DNA from: Falsiroseomonas algicola
GTDB taxonomy: Bacteria; Pseudomonadota; Alphaproteobacteria; Acetobacterales; Acetobacteraceae
Assembly: GCF_011040385.1 (NCBI RefSeq)
Contig: NZ_JAAIKB010000007.1
Coordinates: 124,001-188,000, forward strand
DNA: 64,000 bases
Direction of reading: 5' to 3'
The position numbers and the translations under genes were made by a program. Positions 15,761 to 25,081 of this stretch are shown here, piece after piece; positions within the stretch are counted from its first letter, which is position 1, and each line of letters starts with the position of its first letter. The notes beneath the pieces are model-generated. The model saw only the letters and a program-made list of their open reading frames with translations. It did no database searches and was not told the origin of the DNA.

Positions 15761-16787
15761 TGCGACCCCGATGCTGGAGACGCGCGACGTCGCGCGCTTC
15801 TTCGACGTCTCTCGCCCGCCGCTCCAGCGCCTGCTGGCCGGCGAGGGCAAGCGGATGCTGCGCGCCGTCGATGGCGTGTCCTTCAGCATTCCGAAGGGCA
15901 CGACGCTGTCGCTGGTCGGCGAAAGCGGCTGCGGCAAATCGACCGTCGCGCGCCTGGTCGTCGGCCTCTACAGCCCGACGCGGGGCAGCGTGATCTTCGA
16001 TGGGCGCGACCTGGCGGAGGCGCGGGCGGACAGCACCCAGCGCCGCCGCATGCAGATGATCTTCCAGGACCCCTATGCCAGCCTCAATCCGCGCTGGCGG
16101 GTGCGCGACATCATCGCGGAGCCGATCCGCGCCTTCGGCCTGTCGAAGGACAAGGCGGAGATCGAGGCGCGGGTCGGGCAGTTGCTGACGCAGGTCGGTC
16201 TCTCCCCGCTGGATGGCGCGAAGTTCCCGCACGAGTTCTCGGGCGGCCAGCGGCAGCGCATCTCGATCGCCCGCGCGCTGTCCTCCAACCCGGAATTCCT
16301 GGTCTGCGACGAACCGACCTCGGCGCTCGACGTCTCGGTGCAGGCGCAGATCCTGAACCTGATGAAGGACCTCCAGCAGCGGCTGGGGCTCACCTACCTC
16401 TTCATCAGCCACAATCTGGCGGTGGTGCGGCAGGTCAGCGACCGCGTCGGCGTGATGTATCTCGGGCGGCTGGTGGAGCTGGCGCCGGCGGAGACGCTCT
16501 TCGAAACGCCGCGCCACCCCTATACTCGCGCGCTGATGGAGGCGATCCCGGACCTCGACATGACGGGGCGGCAGCGCATCCCGGTGGGGGGCGAGGTGCC
16601 GAGCCCGATCAACCCGCCCAGCGGCTGCCCCTTCCACCCCCGCTGCCCGCTGGCGAATGACCGCTGCAAGGCGGAGATTCCGGCGATGATGCCGGCGCGC
16701 GGCACGCCGCAGACGCTGGTGGCCTGCCACGCGGTGGAGGAAGGGCGCGACCGCATGGGCGCGCCGCTGGTGGAGGCGGTGGGGTAG
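15753..16787 (+). CDS. ABC transporter ATP-binding protein, DppF type
   Basis: 344 residues. Walker A is GESGCGKS, Walker B is FLVCDEPTSALDV, the signature FSGGQRQRISIARAL, and the end is of oligopeptide-transporter type with GCPFHPRCPLANDRC. There is a slightly long N-terminus before the ATPase core (SRPPLQRLLAGEGKRML), as in DppF. It is the last gene of the operon, followed by a cluster of stem-loops before the convergent creA gene. Confidence 0.93.
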   Translation: MADATPMLETRDVARFFDVSRPPLQRLLAGEGKRMLRAVDGVSFSIPKGTTLSLVGESGCGKSTVARLVVGLYSPTRGSVIFDGRDLAEARADSTQRRRMQMIFQDPYASLNPRWRVRDIIAEPIRAFGLSKDKAEIEARVGQLLTQVGLSPLDGAKFPHEFSGGQRQRISIARALSSNPEFLVCDEPTSALDVSVQAQILNLMKDLQQRLGLTYLFISHNLAVVRQVSDRVGVMYLGRLVELAPAETLFETPRHPYTRALMEAIPDLDMTGRQRIPVGGEVPSPINPPSGCPFHPRCPLANDRCKAEIPAMMPARGTPQTLVACHAVEEGRDRMGAPLVEAVG

Positions 16788-16793
16788 AACCAG

Positions 16794-16874
16794 CGGACCG
16801 GTCTCTTGACCGGTCCGAGCGCCCGAATGGGCGCCGCGGCATAGGCCGCGAAGCCAAGGAAACCGGAGGTTTCC
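16794..16874. terminator. Cluster of stem-loops between convergent genes
   Basis: Three hairpins in 81 bases. CGGACCGGT/ACCGGTCCG (9 bp, 16794-16817) has loop CTCTTG. GCGCCC/GGGCGC (16819-16834) has loop GAAT. GGAAACC/GGTTTCC (16858-16874) has loop GGA. A weaker GCGGC/GGCCGC pairing lies between the last two. They sit between the end of the ABC operon (+) and the end of creA (-), so one or more may terminate either transcript. None has a long T run. Confidence 0.5.
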
Positions 16875-16934
16875 GCCCGGCGTCTGAGGGGGGCCTGAGC
16901 GGCCACGCGAAAGGGCCGTTGGCTTTTGGGCGCC

Positions 16935-17399
16935 CTACCTGACCGGCACCACCGCCACCGCATTGTAGGGGCTACCGTCGATCAGGCGGGTGCTCCAGGC
17001 GAGGTAGACGACGGAGTTCCGCTCCTCATCGATGAAGCGGTGCACGCGCGTCTCCTTGAAGAACAGGCTGGTGTTGCTTTCGAACACCATCTCGCCGCGC
17101 TCGCCGCGGCGGGCGCCGGGTTGGATCTGGACCTGGCCGGTGGCGGCGCAGGTCAGGGCGAAGCGGGCGGGGTCCTCCGCCACGCCGAGCATGCCCGACA
17201 GGCCACCGGTGCGCGCCTGGCTGATCCAGCAGGAGACGTTGCGCACCTCCGGATCGTCGAAGCGCTCCACCACCACGCGATGGCTGCGCGTCAGGCCGAG
17301 ATTGGTGATGGCCGTGTTCACATGGCCGACCTCCCGCGTCTCATCCGCCAAGGCGGGGATCGGCAGCAGCAGCAGCGTGGCGAGGATGGCGGCGCGCAT
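16935..17399 (-). CDS. creA: CreA family protein
   Basis: 154 residues with a signal peptide (MRAAILATLLLLPIPALA). NTAITNLGLTRSHRVVVERF, DDPEVRNVSCWISQARTGG and AEDPARFALTC match the CreA family of small exported proteins, whose role is not firmly known. ATG 17399 has AAGGAG about 8 bases upstream; a slightly earlier in-frame ATG at 17417 lacks this and would spoil the signal peptide. It lies 28 bases downstream of gamma-glutamyltransferase 1 on the same strand. Confidence 0.88.
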   Translation of the reverse strand: MRAAILATLLLLPIPALADETREVGHVNTAITNLGLTRSHRVVVERFDDPEVRNVSCWISQARTGGLSGMLGVAEDPARFALTCAATGQVQIQPGARRGERGEMVFESNTSLFFKETRVHRFIDEERNSVVYLAWSTRLIDGSPYNAVAVVPVR

Positions 17400-17427
17400 G
17401 GTCGTGTTCTCCTTCATTCGCCCGAGG

Positions 17428-19107
17428 TCAGTCACCAAGGGCCACGCCCTCCCGCCGGGGATCGGCGGCGCCGAGCAGGCCGTTCGGCGTGATGCGGATG
17501 GCGGTGAGGCCGGATTCGATGACGCGAACATCGGGGCGGTGGCCGCGGGCTTCCAGGGCAGGGGCCAGCGCGGCCGCTGATGTGCCGGCCTCCAGCTCCG
17601 TCAGCGCCGTGCCGACCACGCCGATGCGCGGAAGCGCCAGCGCCTCCGCGGGCGGAAGGTTCCAATCCAGCATCGCGATGAGCGACTGGGCGACATGGCC
17701 GATGATGCGGGCACCGCCCGCGGAGCCCGCGGCCAGCACCGCGCGGCCGCCGGCATCGAGCACGATGGTAGGGGACATGGAGGATCGGGGACGCTTGCCG
17801 GGCTCGACCCGGTTGGCGACGGGGCGGCCATCGGCTTCGGGGAGGAAGCTGAAATCCGTCAGCTCGTTGTTCAGCAGGAAGCCGCGGACGAGGATGCGGG
17901 CGCCCATCACCGCCTCGATCGTCGTGGTGAGGGAGACGACATCGCCCCAGCCATCGACGATGGTGATGTGGCTGGTGCCGGCCTCGTAATCCTGTTCCTG
18001 CGGCGCCAGCGCCGCGTCCCGCCAGGGCGGGTTGCCGGCGCGGGGCGGGGGCATGGCGCGGTCGCGGTCGATCAGCTGGGCGCGGCTGGTGAGGTAGCCG
18101 GGGTCGAGCAGGCCGCGGACGGGGACGCGGACGAAATCCTCGTCGGCCAGATAGAGGTTGCGGTCGGCGAAGGCGAGACGCGAGGCCTCCCCGATCAGAT
18201 GCGCGGCGTCGAGGCTGCCGGGGGCGAGGGCGCGGAGGTCGAAATGCTCCAGCAGGCCGAGGATCTGGCCGACGGCAACGGCACCCGAGCTTGGCGGGCC
18301 CATGCCGCAGAGGCGATACACGCGATAGGGCGCGCAGACGGGGTCGCGGCGGCGGGGCTGGTAGGCGGCGATATCGGCTTCCGTCATGCCGCCGGGATTG
18401 GCGTGGCCCTGCACGGCGATGGTGATGTCCTGCGCGATGGGGCCGCGGTGCAGCGCATCCGCGCCCTCCACCGCCACGGCGCGGAGCGTGGCGGCCAAGG
18501 CGGGGTTGCGGAGGAGGGTGCCGGGCGGGTGGGCATTGCCCTCCGCGTCGAAGAAATAGGCCCGCGCGCCGGGGTCTCGGCGCAGGCTTTCGGCATTGGC
18601 GGCGGCGGCGGCGGCCATGCGGCGGGGGACGGGGAAGCCAGTCTCGGCGAGGCGGATGGTGGGCGCGATCAGCTGAGCCCAGGGCAGCTTGCCGTGCTCG
18701 CGGTGGGCGGCTTCCAGCATGCGGAGCAGTCCGGGCACGCCGACGCTGCGGCCGCCCTCCATCGCCTGGGCGAAGGGCATGGGCGTGCCGTCGGGGCGCA
18801 GGAACAGGCCGGGCGTGGCGGCGGCGGGGGCGGTTTCCCGGCCATCCCAGGCGGTGACGGCCTGGCTTTCGCTGTCGTAGTGCAGCATCAGCCCGCCGCC
18901 GCCGATGCCGGCGGCCTGCGGTTCCGTCAGCGTCAGCATCACGGCGGCGGCGATGGCGGCATCCGTGGCGCTGCCGCCGGCGCGCAGGATCTCCAGCGCG
19001 GCTTCCGTGGCGGGCGGGCTGGCGGTGGCGGCCATGTGGCGGCGCGCCGGGGTCTGGGCCTGGGCGGGGATCGCCAGGGCCAGGAGGAAGAGCAGGACGA
19101 ATCGCAT
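17428..19107 (-). CDS. ggt: Gamma-glutamyltransferase 1 (exported)
   Basis: About 559 residues with a signal peptide ([18 protein letters not shown]). [20 protein letters not shown], the GIGGGGLML segment and the autocleavage motif GTSHITIVD (nucleophile Thr near residue 378) are visible, with [12 protein letters not shown] and [11 protein letters not shown] downstream. These are the hallmarks of periplasmic gamma-glutamyltransferase, which cleaves itself into two chains and breaks down glutathione. The start may instead be GTG 19116. It is the only one of three paralogues in the window with a signal peptide. It diverges from yraN with a 38-base gap. Confidence 0.92.
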   Translation of the reverse strand: MRFVLLFLLALAIPAQAQTPARRHMAATASPPATEAALEILRAGGSATDAAIAAAVMLTLTEPQAAGIGGGGLMLHYDSESQAVTAWDGRETAPAAATPGLFLRPDGTPMPFAQAMEGGRSVGVPGLLRMLEAAHREHGKLPWAQLIAPTIRLAETGFPVPRRMAAAAAANAESLRRDPGARAYFFDAEGNAHPPGTLLRNPALAATLRAVAVEGADALHRGPIAQDITIAVQGHANPGGMTEADIAAYQPRRRDPVCAPYRVYRLCGMGPPSSGAVAVGQILGLLEHFDLRALAPGSLDAAHLIGEASRLAFADRNLYLADEDFVRVPVRGLLDPGYLTSRAQLIDRDRAMPPPRAGNPPWRDAALAPQEQDYEAGTSHITIVDGWGDVVSLTTTIEAVMGARILVRGFLLNNELTDFSFLPEADGRPVANRVEPGKRPRSSMSPTIVLDAGGRAVLAAGSAGGARIIGHVAQSLIAMLDWNLPPAEALALPRIGVVGTALTELEAGTSAAALAPALEARGHRPDVRVIESGLTAIRITPNGLLGAADPRREGVALGD

Positions 19108-19145
19108 CTCGTTCACCGCGTGTGGCGGGGATAGCCTAGGACACG

Positions 19146-19514
19146 ATGCGCGATCCCGTCATGCGCCGGGCCTCCGAGGGGCGGGGCCGGCACGCCGAAA
19201 GCCAGGCCAGCGCGGCGCTGGCGGCCGATGGCTTCCTGGAAGTCGCCCGCCGCGTCCGCACCGGCGTCGGCGAGATCGACCTCGTCATGGAGCGCGACGG
19301 GTTGCTGGTCTTCGTCGAGGTGAAGGCGCGCGCCACGCTGGGGGAGGCGGCGGTGGCGCTCGGCCCGCGGCAGCAGGGGCGGCTGCTGGCGGCCGGCGAG
19401 GCTTGGATGGCGGCCAATCCCGGCCATGGCGCGAAGGGCGTCCGCTTCGACCTGCTGCTGGTGGATGGCGCGGGGCGGGTGCGGCGGATCGCCGATGTGA
19501 TCCGGGCCTGGTGA
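19146..19514 (+). CDS. yraN: YraN / UPF0102 family endonuclease-like protein
   Basis: 122 residues. The family core [20 protein letters not shown] followed by KAR shows the (E/D)-ExK-type nuclease signature of the UPF0102 group, preceded by [17 protein letters not shown] role in recombination or DNA processing is suspected for the family but not settled. Its stop overlaps the next ATG (TGATG). In many alphaproteobacteria yraN lies close to comM, which is also true here, 1.4 kb away. Confidence 0.9.
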   Translation: MRDPVMRRASEGRGRHAESQASAALAADGFLEVARRVRTGVGEIDLVMERDGLLVFVEVKARATLGEAAVALGPRQQGRLLAAGEAWMAANPGHGAKGVRFDLLLVDGAGRVRRIADVIRAW

Positions 19515-19999
19515 TGCCACTCGCGATCGTCCTTCGCCTGGATGACGCCGCGGCCGCGGCGGTGCGCGCCGTGGCAGGGCGCCTGTGGCCGGAGGCGCCG
19601 CCGCCGGAGTATCCGCCGCATGTGACGCTGATCCGCACGGAGGATGAGGGCGCCGCGCCGCGCCTGCTCGCCGCGATGCGCGCGCTGCCGGCGGCGCCCC
19701 TGCAGATCCGGCTGGAAGCGCTGCGCCACTTCGCGGGTCCGCCGCCGGTCTGCTGGCTGGCGCCGGCGCCGGATTCGACGCTTGCGGCCTGCCATGCGGC
19801 GCTGGTCACGGCCCTCGCGGGGGTGGCGCTGCATCCGCACAGCCAGGCCCCGGACTGGACGCCGCATGTCACGCTTTTCGCCGGACAGGCGCAGGACGGC
19901 CCGGTGGTGCCGATCGAGGGCTGGCTGGTGGCGGCGGAGCTGGTGCGCTTTCCGCCGCCGGTGCCGCTCGCGCGGCGAGTGTTCATCCCGGCGGCGTGA
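19514..19999 (+). CDS. 2'-5' RNA ligase / 2H phosphoesterase family protein
   Basis: 161 residues with the two HxT motifs of the 2H superfamily: HVTLI at 36-40 and HVTLF at 118-122. The family cleaves or joins 2',5' or cyclic phosphodiesters in RNA; the cellular substrate is not known. Translationally coupled to yraN, and its 3' end overlaps the end of the convergent panC by 17 bases. Confidence 0.85.
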   Translation: MPLAIVLRLDDAAAAAVRAVAGRLWPEAPPPEYPPHVTLIRTEDEGAAPRLLAAMRALPAAPLQIRLEALRHFAGPPPVCWLAPAPDSTLAACHAALVTALAGVALHPHSQAPDWTPHVTLFAGQAQDGPVVPIEGWLVAAELVRFPPPVPLARRVFIPAA

Positions 20000-20822
20000 A
20001 GTCCATATTGTCCAGCAGCCGCACATCGCCGAGCCGCGCCGCGGCCAGCAGCCGGCCGGGGCCGGATTGCCAGGGCGTCAGCGTCTCGGGCTGCACCAGC
20101 GCCAGGTAGTCCGGCGCGAAGCCTGCCGCGCGCAACTGGTCCTGCGCGTCCCTCAGCACGGGATCGGCCGGCGCGCCGGCCGCGATCCGGTCGAGCGATT
20201 CGCGCATCAGCCTGGGCAGCAGGGGCGCCAGCGCGCGCTCCGACGCGCTGAGGCGAATGTTGCGGGACGACATGGCGAGGCCATCGGCTTCCCGCACCGT
20301 CTCGTGCGGGATGATGCGGATGGGCAGGTCGAGGTCCGCGACCACGCGCTTCACCACCTGCAATTGCTGCCAGTCCTTCTCCCCGAACACCGCCACATCG
20401 GCACCGGTCTGGCTGAACAGCTTGGTGCAGACGGTGGCGACGCCGCGGAAATGGCCGGGGCGGGCCGTGCCCTCGAAGCCCTGGGCGGGGCCCGTCACCT
20501 CGATGACCGTCGCGGCGCCGGGGGGATACATGGTCGGCACGTCCGGCATCCAGACCAGGTCCGTGCCGAGCGATTCCAGCTTGCGCAGGTCGCCTTCCTC
20601 GTCGCGCGGGTAGCGGGCGAGATCCTCGGTGGGCAGGAACTGCAGCGGGTTGACGAAGATGGAGACGACGACCGCCTCCGCATGGCGCTTCGCCTCCGTC
20701 ACCAGCGCCAGGTGACCCTCATGCAGCGCGCCCATGGTGGGGACGAGGGCGAGGCGCTGGCCGGCCATGCGGCAGGCGGCGGTGGCGGCGCGCAAGGCCG
20801 CAAGGTCGCGGATGACCCGCAT
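19983..20822 (-). CDS. panC: Pantoate--beta-alanine ligase
   Basis: 279 residues. LALVPTMGALHEGHLALV (His34 and His37 of the nucleotidyl-transfer HxGH site), VFGEKDWQQLQVVKRVVADL and MSSRNIRLSASER are diagnostic of PanC, which forms pantothenate from pantoate, beta-alanine and ATP for CoA synthesis. The length is normal. The remaining pan genes are not in the window. It ends against the 2H phosphoesterase gene with a 17-base convergent overlap. Confidence 0.95.
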   Translation of the reverse strand: MRVIRDLAALRAATAACRMAGQRLALVPTMGALHEGHLALVTEAKRHAEAVVVSIFVNPLQFLPTEDLARYPRDEEGDLRKLESLGTDLVWMPDVPTMYPPGAATVIEVTGPAQGFEGTARPGHFRGVATVCTKLFSQTGADVAVFGEKDWQQLQVVKRVVADLDLPIRIIPHETVREADGLAMSSRNIRLSASERALAPLLPRLMRESLDRIAAGAPADPVLRDAQDQLRAAGFAPDYLALVQPETLTPWQSGPGRLLAAARLGDVRLLDNMDFTPPG

Positions 20823-20900
20823 GGTGATGGCTGCTCCCGGGCTTGTTGCTCGGGAGAGTGGGTGTGGCGGGTGCGGCGCGGCAAGGGTGGCGGGCGCGGA

Positions 20901-21764
20901 TCACCCATTCCGCCCGGGCATCCGGTGGCGGAAGGCCAGTGCCTCCGCGACATGCGCCCGTGCCGTGCGCGGAAGGCCCGCGAGGTCCGCGATGGTGCGC
21001 GCCACGCGCAGCGCGCGGACGGTGCCGCGCGTGGAGAGGCGGAGGCGCGTGCTGGCGGTCTCCAGCAGCGTCAGCGCCTCGGACTCGGCGGTGGATTGCA
21101 GCGCGTCCCACTCGGCCTCCGCGTTGCAGCGCGCGCCGCCGCGGGCGCGCTGGCGGTCCCGCGCGGCGGCGACGCGGGCGGCGACGATGTCGGACTTCTC
21201 GCCGATCGGCGCGCGGGCGAGTTCGGCGGGGGGCAGGGGCTGGACCTCGATGGTCAGGTCCATGCGGTCCAGCAGCGGGCCCGAGAGGCGCATCTGGTAA
21301 TCCTGCCCGCAGCCCGGCGCCTTGGCGCATTCGCGGGCGGGATCGCCGAGATGGCCGCAGCGGCAGGGGTTCATCGCCGCGATGCATTGGAAGCGCGCGG
21401 GGTAGGTGACGTGCGCATTGGCCCGGCTGATGGTCGTGCGGCCGGTCTCCATGGGCTGGCGCAGCGCCTCCAGCGCCGGCCGCGGGAATTCCGGCCACTC
21501 GTCCAGGAACAGCACGCCGAGATGCGCCAGGCTGATCTCCCCGGGCCGCGCGCGGTGGCCGCCGCCGACCAGCGCGGCGACGGAGGCGCTGTGATGCGGC
21601 TCCCGGAAGGGCGGGCGGCGCAGCAGCAAGCCATCCTCCAGCATCCCGGCCACGGAATGGACGAGGGAGACGTCCAGCGCCTCGGCCGGCGTCAAATCCG
21701 GCAGCAGGCCGGGCAGGCGCGCGGCCAGCATGGATTTGCCGGCGCCGGGCGGGCCGACCATGAG
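20901..21764 (-). pseudogene. comM: comM, 3' fragment (ATPase part), cut off by an integrated element
   Basis: This fragment begins at MVGPPGAGKS, the Walker A of the ComM/YifB Mg-chelatase-like ATPase, and runs to the normal C-terminus. It includes FLDEWPEFPRPALEALRQPM, the cysteine cluster CRCGHLGDPARECAKAPGC and SGPLLDRMDLTIEVQ. ComM is a helicase that promotes branch migration during natural transformation. The N-terminal 215 codons lie at 27004-27648 with 5,239 bases of foreign DNA between. Deleting 21765-27003 rejoins both parts in frame to 502 codons reading HNLLMVGPPGAGKS. The fragment could be translated from ATG 21761 but has no ribosome site of the host gene. Confidence 0.93.
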
Positions 21765-21786
21765 CCTGTTATTGACAATGGACCCC
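21763..21786. other. attL: left junction of the element
   Basis: The AG core is at 21763-21764, then 9 bases, then arm GACAATGGACCCC at 21774-21786. Left of the core is comM sequence. The core is inferred as the only dinucleotide shared with attR that restores the comM frame and consensus. Serine integrases use a 2-base crossover, which fits. Confidence 0.82.
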
Positions 21787-21834
21787 GCCGAAACGATGTT
21801 TGGGGCCCGTCACGGCACGGTAGGGAGACCCACG

Positions 21835-23385
21835 ATGCGGCCTAGGGCCTTCAGTTACCTTCGCTTTTCCACCCCGGAGCAGATGAAGGGGGACAGCTTT
21901 AGACGGCAGACGGCGGCGGCGGAGCAATATGCCGCCCGTCACGGCCTAGACCTCGACACCTCCCTTACCTTTCAGGACCTAGGCGTGTCGGCCTTTCGGG
22001 GTCGCAACGCTGAGGCGGGACGCCTGGCGGACTTCAGGCAGGCGGTAGAGGACGGATTGGTTCCGCCAGGCTCGTATTTGCTCGTTGAAAGCCTAGACCG
22101 CATTTCACGCCAGGCCGCGCGAAAGGCGTTGGGCGTCCTCGGCGATATCACTGAGGGCGGGGTCACTGTCGTGACGCTGAACGATGGCCGGGCATATGAC
22201 CACGCCAGCCTCGACAACGACCCGATGTCGCTTCTCCTTGCCCTGCTGACCTTTATTCGGGCCAACGAAGAGAGCGCGACCAAGGCGAAGCGGCTGAGGG
22301 CAGCGTGGGAAGGCAAGCGCCTGAAGGCAGCGGACAAGCCCCTGACTTCCCGCATCCCGGCATGGCTGGAACTGGACAAGGCGACGGGGACCTTCCGCGT
22401 CATCCCGGAGCGGGCGGCAGTCGTGCGGCGCATCTTCGACATGCTGAAGGCGGGGGTGGGGCAGCACGCCATTGCCGAGACCTTCAACCGCGAAGGCGTC
22501 CCGACCTTCGGGGACCCCGGCACCAAGCGCAAAGCCGAAATGTGGCATCGTTCTTACATCGCAAAGATTGCAGGCAGCAACACGGTTATCGGCACGATGA
22601 CCCCGCACGAAACCGACCACAGCACCGGCAAGAAGGCCAGGAAGCCGTTGCAGCCCATCGAAGACTACTACCCGGCGGTGGTGGACCCTGAGACCTTTCA
22701 GGCCGTCCAGGCGCAACGGACCACCGGCAGGGCCCCGATTGTCCGGGGGGCGGGGGCGGGGGCGATCCAAAGCATCTTCGCGGGCCTTGCACGGTGCCCG
22801 TTGTGCGGCAGCACGATGACCCGCGTGCAGAAGGGCCCCAAGGGCGGGGCACCCCGGCTTGTCTGCACCAAGGCGAAGGCAGGGGCCGGGTGCCAGTATG
22901 TCTCAGTCAGGGCGGACCACGCGGAGGCGGCGCTACTCGACAACCTCAGCTTCATTCACGGCACGATGCCCACCGGCGAGGACACGCTAGACGGGGCAAT
23001 GGCAGAAGCAGACTTGAAGCTTTCGGTGGTGCGGGACGCCATCGGGAACCTTGTCGATGCCATCGCACAGGGCCCTTCACATGCCCTTTCCGCCCGACTG
23101 AGGGACCTTGAGGCGGAGGCGGCACGGCTTGAGCAGGAAGCCCGCGACCTCGCCCGCCAGGCGGCTGAGGCGGACCCGGTGCAGGTGGGGCGGCGGATGA
23201 CGGACCTAGAGGCGGCGGCGGCGGCAGAGCCCCGAGACCCCGCCCGCATCAATGCCTTGCTGCGCCAATCCTTTGACGGCGTGGTGGTGGACTACCGCAG
23301 GGGGCAACTGCGGTTTGCGTGGAAGCAGGGCGGGGAGACAAGCGTGGCCTTCATGGTCCCGACAGAGGACTTTGCAGGGGAGTGA
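21835..23385 (+). CDS. Large serine recombinase (integrase) of the element
   Basis: 516 residues from ATG 21835 (GGGAG 7 bases upstream). The resolvase-type catalytic domain is at residues ~1-150, with nucleophile Ser12 in YLRFSTPEQ and Arg10; ESLDRISRQ is a further active-site stretch. The recombinase domain follows at ~170-290 (TKAKRLRAAWEGKRL... AVVRRIFDMLKAGVGQHAIA). A zinc ribbon holds Cys321, Cys324, Cys344 and Cys353. A charged coiled-coil segment (~420-480) precedes the C-terminus. This is the full layout of phiC31/TP901-type integrases, which insert circular DNA at an attB. Its position beside attL and the intact domains suggest it is active. Confidence 0.95.
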   Translation: MRPRAFSYLRFSTPEQMKGDSFRRQTAAAEQYAARHGLDLDTSLTFQDLGVSAFRGRNAEAGRLADFRQAVEDGLVPPGSYLLVESLDRISRQAARKALGVLGDITEGGVTVVTLNDGRAYDHASLDNDPMSLLLALLTFIRANEESATKAKRLRAAWEGKRLKAADKPLTSRIPAWLELDKATGTFRVIPERAAVVRRIFDMLKAGVGQHAIAETFNREGVPTFGDPGTKRKAEMWHRSYIAKIAGSNTVIGTMTPHETDHSTGKKARKPLQPIEDYYPAVVDPETFQAVQAQRTTGRAPIVRGAGAGAIQSIFAGLARCPLCGSTMTRVQKGPKGGAPRLVCTKAKAGAGCQYVSVRADHAEAALLDNLSFIHGTMPTGEDTLDGAMAEADLKLSVVRDAIGNLVDAIAQGPSHALSARLRDLEAEAARLEQEARDLARQAAEADPVQVGRRMTDLEAAAAAEPRDPARINALLRQSFDGVVVDYRRGQLRFAWKQGGETSVAFMVPTEDFAGE

Positions 23386-23416
23386 GGGGGCGGAAGGGTA
23401 TTGGGAGGGGTCTTCA

Positions 23417-23436
23417 CGGTGCAGTCAGCTGCACCG
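23417..23436. repeat. Element hairpin repeat, copy 1 (20 bases)
   Basis: CGGTGCAGTCAGCTGCACCG: an 8 bp stem around TCAG, between the convergent stops of the recombinase and the membrane-protein gene, so it can act as a two-way terminator. Identical copies lie at 25082 and 25470. Confidence 0.85.
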
Positions 23437-23443
23437 TTCGCCA

Positions 23444-24169
23444 CTATTTGCTGATTAGCTGAATGGCAGCGATCAATAGCGCAGCCGCAGGACCTATCAG
23501 AGCAATTAGGAAAGCGCCACCATGTTTCTCCCAGAAATTTGCTTCGAGCCGCGCCTTGTCAACAAATATCCGGCTTCTGCCTTGCCGAAAAAACAGATAT
23601 GCGACCAGCGGACCCAGTAACATACCGACCAAGCCCGCACCCAAATCACCAAAAGGGAAATGCAAAGCGGCCGCGATTTTCCCAGCGAACTCTACGACCA
23701 CCAAAATCAGTGCCAGAACCGCCAAGACCCACACGATGCCGAGAACCATGTTTGCGGCCGGATGCTCCCCCACGTCTGGAAGGCTCATCCTTGCACACTT
23801 CTTCAGCCGCGCAGTCAATCGGTCTGCAGCGTCACGCCCGGCTGGATATCGCGCTAACGACGTTGCGGATACGGTTGCCCCGTTACTCTGATCTAAATAA
23901 AGAAATAACCAAGCATTGTCGGCCACAATGTCAATTTTCTTTGGTCGGGGATCGTTGCCCGTTTCGATTAATTGGGTCACACTGGAATACTCATAATCGT
24001 TCGTGGAGAGTTTATACGAACCAACCGTTTGAGTTAATATTCGATGAATTTCTTCAAGATCATCCTTGTAAATATCTACCTTGCTAAACCTGTTTCTAAT
24101 ATCCTTCGTAATGGGCTTGGGGCCGGTGTCGCCCGGCTCATTTGCACCAGACAGCGCGTTCATTGGCAT
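23444..24169 (-). CDS. Element-encoded membrane protein of unknown function
   Basis: Up to 241 residues; starts at ATG 24169 or 24163 cannot be told apart and neither has a strong ribosome site. Residues ~1-130 are soluble and charged (ITKDIRNRFSKVDIYKDDLE, then WLFLYLDQSNGATVSATSLA). Three hydrophobic segments follow (MVLGIVWVLAVLALILVVVE, a GAGLVGMLLGPLVAYLFF segment, and FLIALIGPAAALLIAAIQLI). I do not recognise a family. Base composition is lower in G+C than neighbouring genes, a sign of transfer. It converges on the recombinase and follows the HNH gene on the same strand, 44 bases downstream. A sensing soluble domain plus membrane domain would fit an effector or stress protein, but that is speculation. 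Confidence 0.7.
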   Translation of the reverse strand: MPMNALSGANEPGDTGPKPITKDIRNRFSKVDIYKDDLEEIHRILTQTVGSYKLSTNDYEYSSVTQLIETGNDPRPKKIDIVADNAWLFLYLDQSNGATVSATSLARYPAGRDAADRLTARLKKCARMSLPDVGEHPAANMVLGIVWVLAVLALILVVVEFAGKIAAALHFPFGDLGAGLVGMLLGPLVAYLFFRQGRSRIFVDKARLEANFWEKHGGAFLIALIGPAAALLIAAIQLISK

Positions 24170-24213
24170 CCCATGTTGCTGCGTTTATCGTCCATGTCGC
24201 ATGTGCAGCGACC

Positions 24214-25014
24214 CTAGCGCAAACCTTGTGCGCCGTTAGGCTCAGTGAGTTGCACAGGAAGCAAGGCCCCGCGAAGTTCCTCCACAGTCAGCCAGGGCCG
24301 GGCGGAGTGGATCATCCGGTGGCAATTGGCGCAAAGCAACGCCAGGTCACTGAGGCGGGTGGTCTCCCCGGGGCGGAGTGTGTGGACGGGCCGGGTATGG
24401 TGGCACTCGATGAAGCCCGCGCCCCTCTGCCCATAGCGGGCCCCGAAGTCGAACCCGCAAGCCTCACAAGCGAGGCCCTTCCCGGCCTTCAGGGCCGCCG
24501 CCTTGCGCTGTTCGACAAGCTTCCGACTTCGCTCCCGGAACCGATGAAGGCGCGTTAGCACCCGTCCCTCCGGCGCCTCCGCCTCCATGGGGTCATCCTC
24601 CCCGGGGTCTGGGGCGGGGAGGGACGGCCCCTCATTGCCCATAATGGCCGCTTCGATGGCCTTTGCGGTGGCATGTAGCCGGGCAGGATCGGCGGCGAAG
24701 GTGTCCCAGACCGGGCCCTCCTCCTTGTTCCCGGCCTTCAAGCCCTTCTTGCCCTCGGCGGTGTAGTCCGGATCGAAGCGGCGGAAGTTCTGCAACTTCA
24801 TGTAGCAGCCCGCCGGGTTCCGCAGGTCGGGGCGTCCCTCCTCACCCCCCGCCCGATGAAGGCGATTGAGGACCTTCGACAGGGCCGTGACCTCGGGGCC
24901 ACCCTTGCTAGGGAGCCTGGGGCGGTGGGCAATATACAGGCTGAGGGCTAGGATCAGTTCGTCTCGCGACCACGGCGGGTTGCGACCGGCCGGGGTGTCA
25001 TCGCCTGGGGTCAT
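24214..25014 (-). CDS. HNH endonuclease, McrA-like, element cargo
   Basis: 266 residues from ATG 25014; a TTG at 25056 would add 14. The N-terminal domain (WSRDELILALSLYIAHRP... RNPAGCYMKLQNFRRFDPDY) is of the type found in front of HNH nucleases in predicted restriction enzymes. A basic linker (RLHRFRERSRKLVEQRKAAA) follows, then the HNH domain: Cys183-x2-Cys186, catalytic ECHH (His205/His206), and Cys228-x2-Cys231 with NCHRMIH. Family knowledge suggests cutting of modified or foreign DNA. No methylase is adjacent, which fits a modification-dependent nuclease. It probably shares a transcript with the membrane protein. Confidence 0.85.
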   Translation of the reverse strand: MTPGDDTPAGRNPPWSRDELILALSLYIAHRPRLPSKGGPEVTALSKVLNRLHRAGGEEGRPDLRNPAGCYMKLQNFRRFDPDYTAEGKKGLKAGNKEEGPVWDTFAADPARLHATAKAIEAAIMGNEGPSLPAPDPGEDDPMEAEAPEGRVLTRLHRFRERSRKLVEQRKAAALKAGKGLACEACGFDFGARYGQRGAGFIECHHTRPVHTLRPGETTRLSDLALLCANCHRMIHSARPWLTVEELRGALLPVQLTEPNGAQGLR

Positions 25015-25081
25015 TCCGCCATCATCACGCCCCGCAACGGGCACCGCAACGGGCAACTGCGGGCCGCTCAGGGGCCCTTTC

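Noticed and set aside
11135-16787. Operon 1 as a nickel importer (nik)
   Set aside because: The receptor lacks nickel-family traits and the C-terminal ends of both ATPases carry the oligopeptide-type cysteine cluster; ligand left open.
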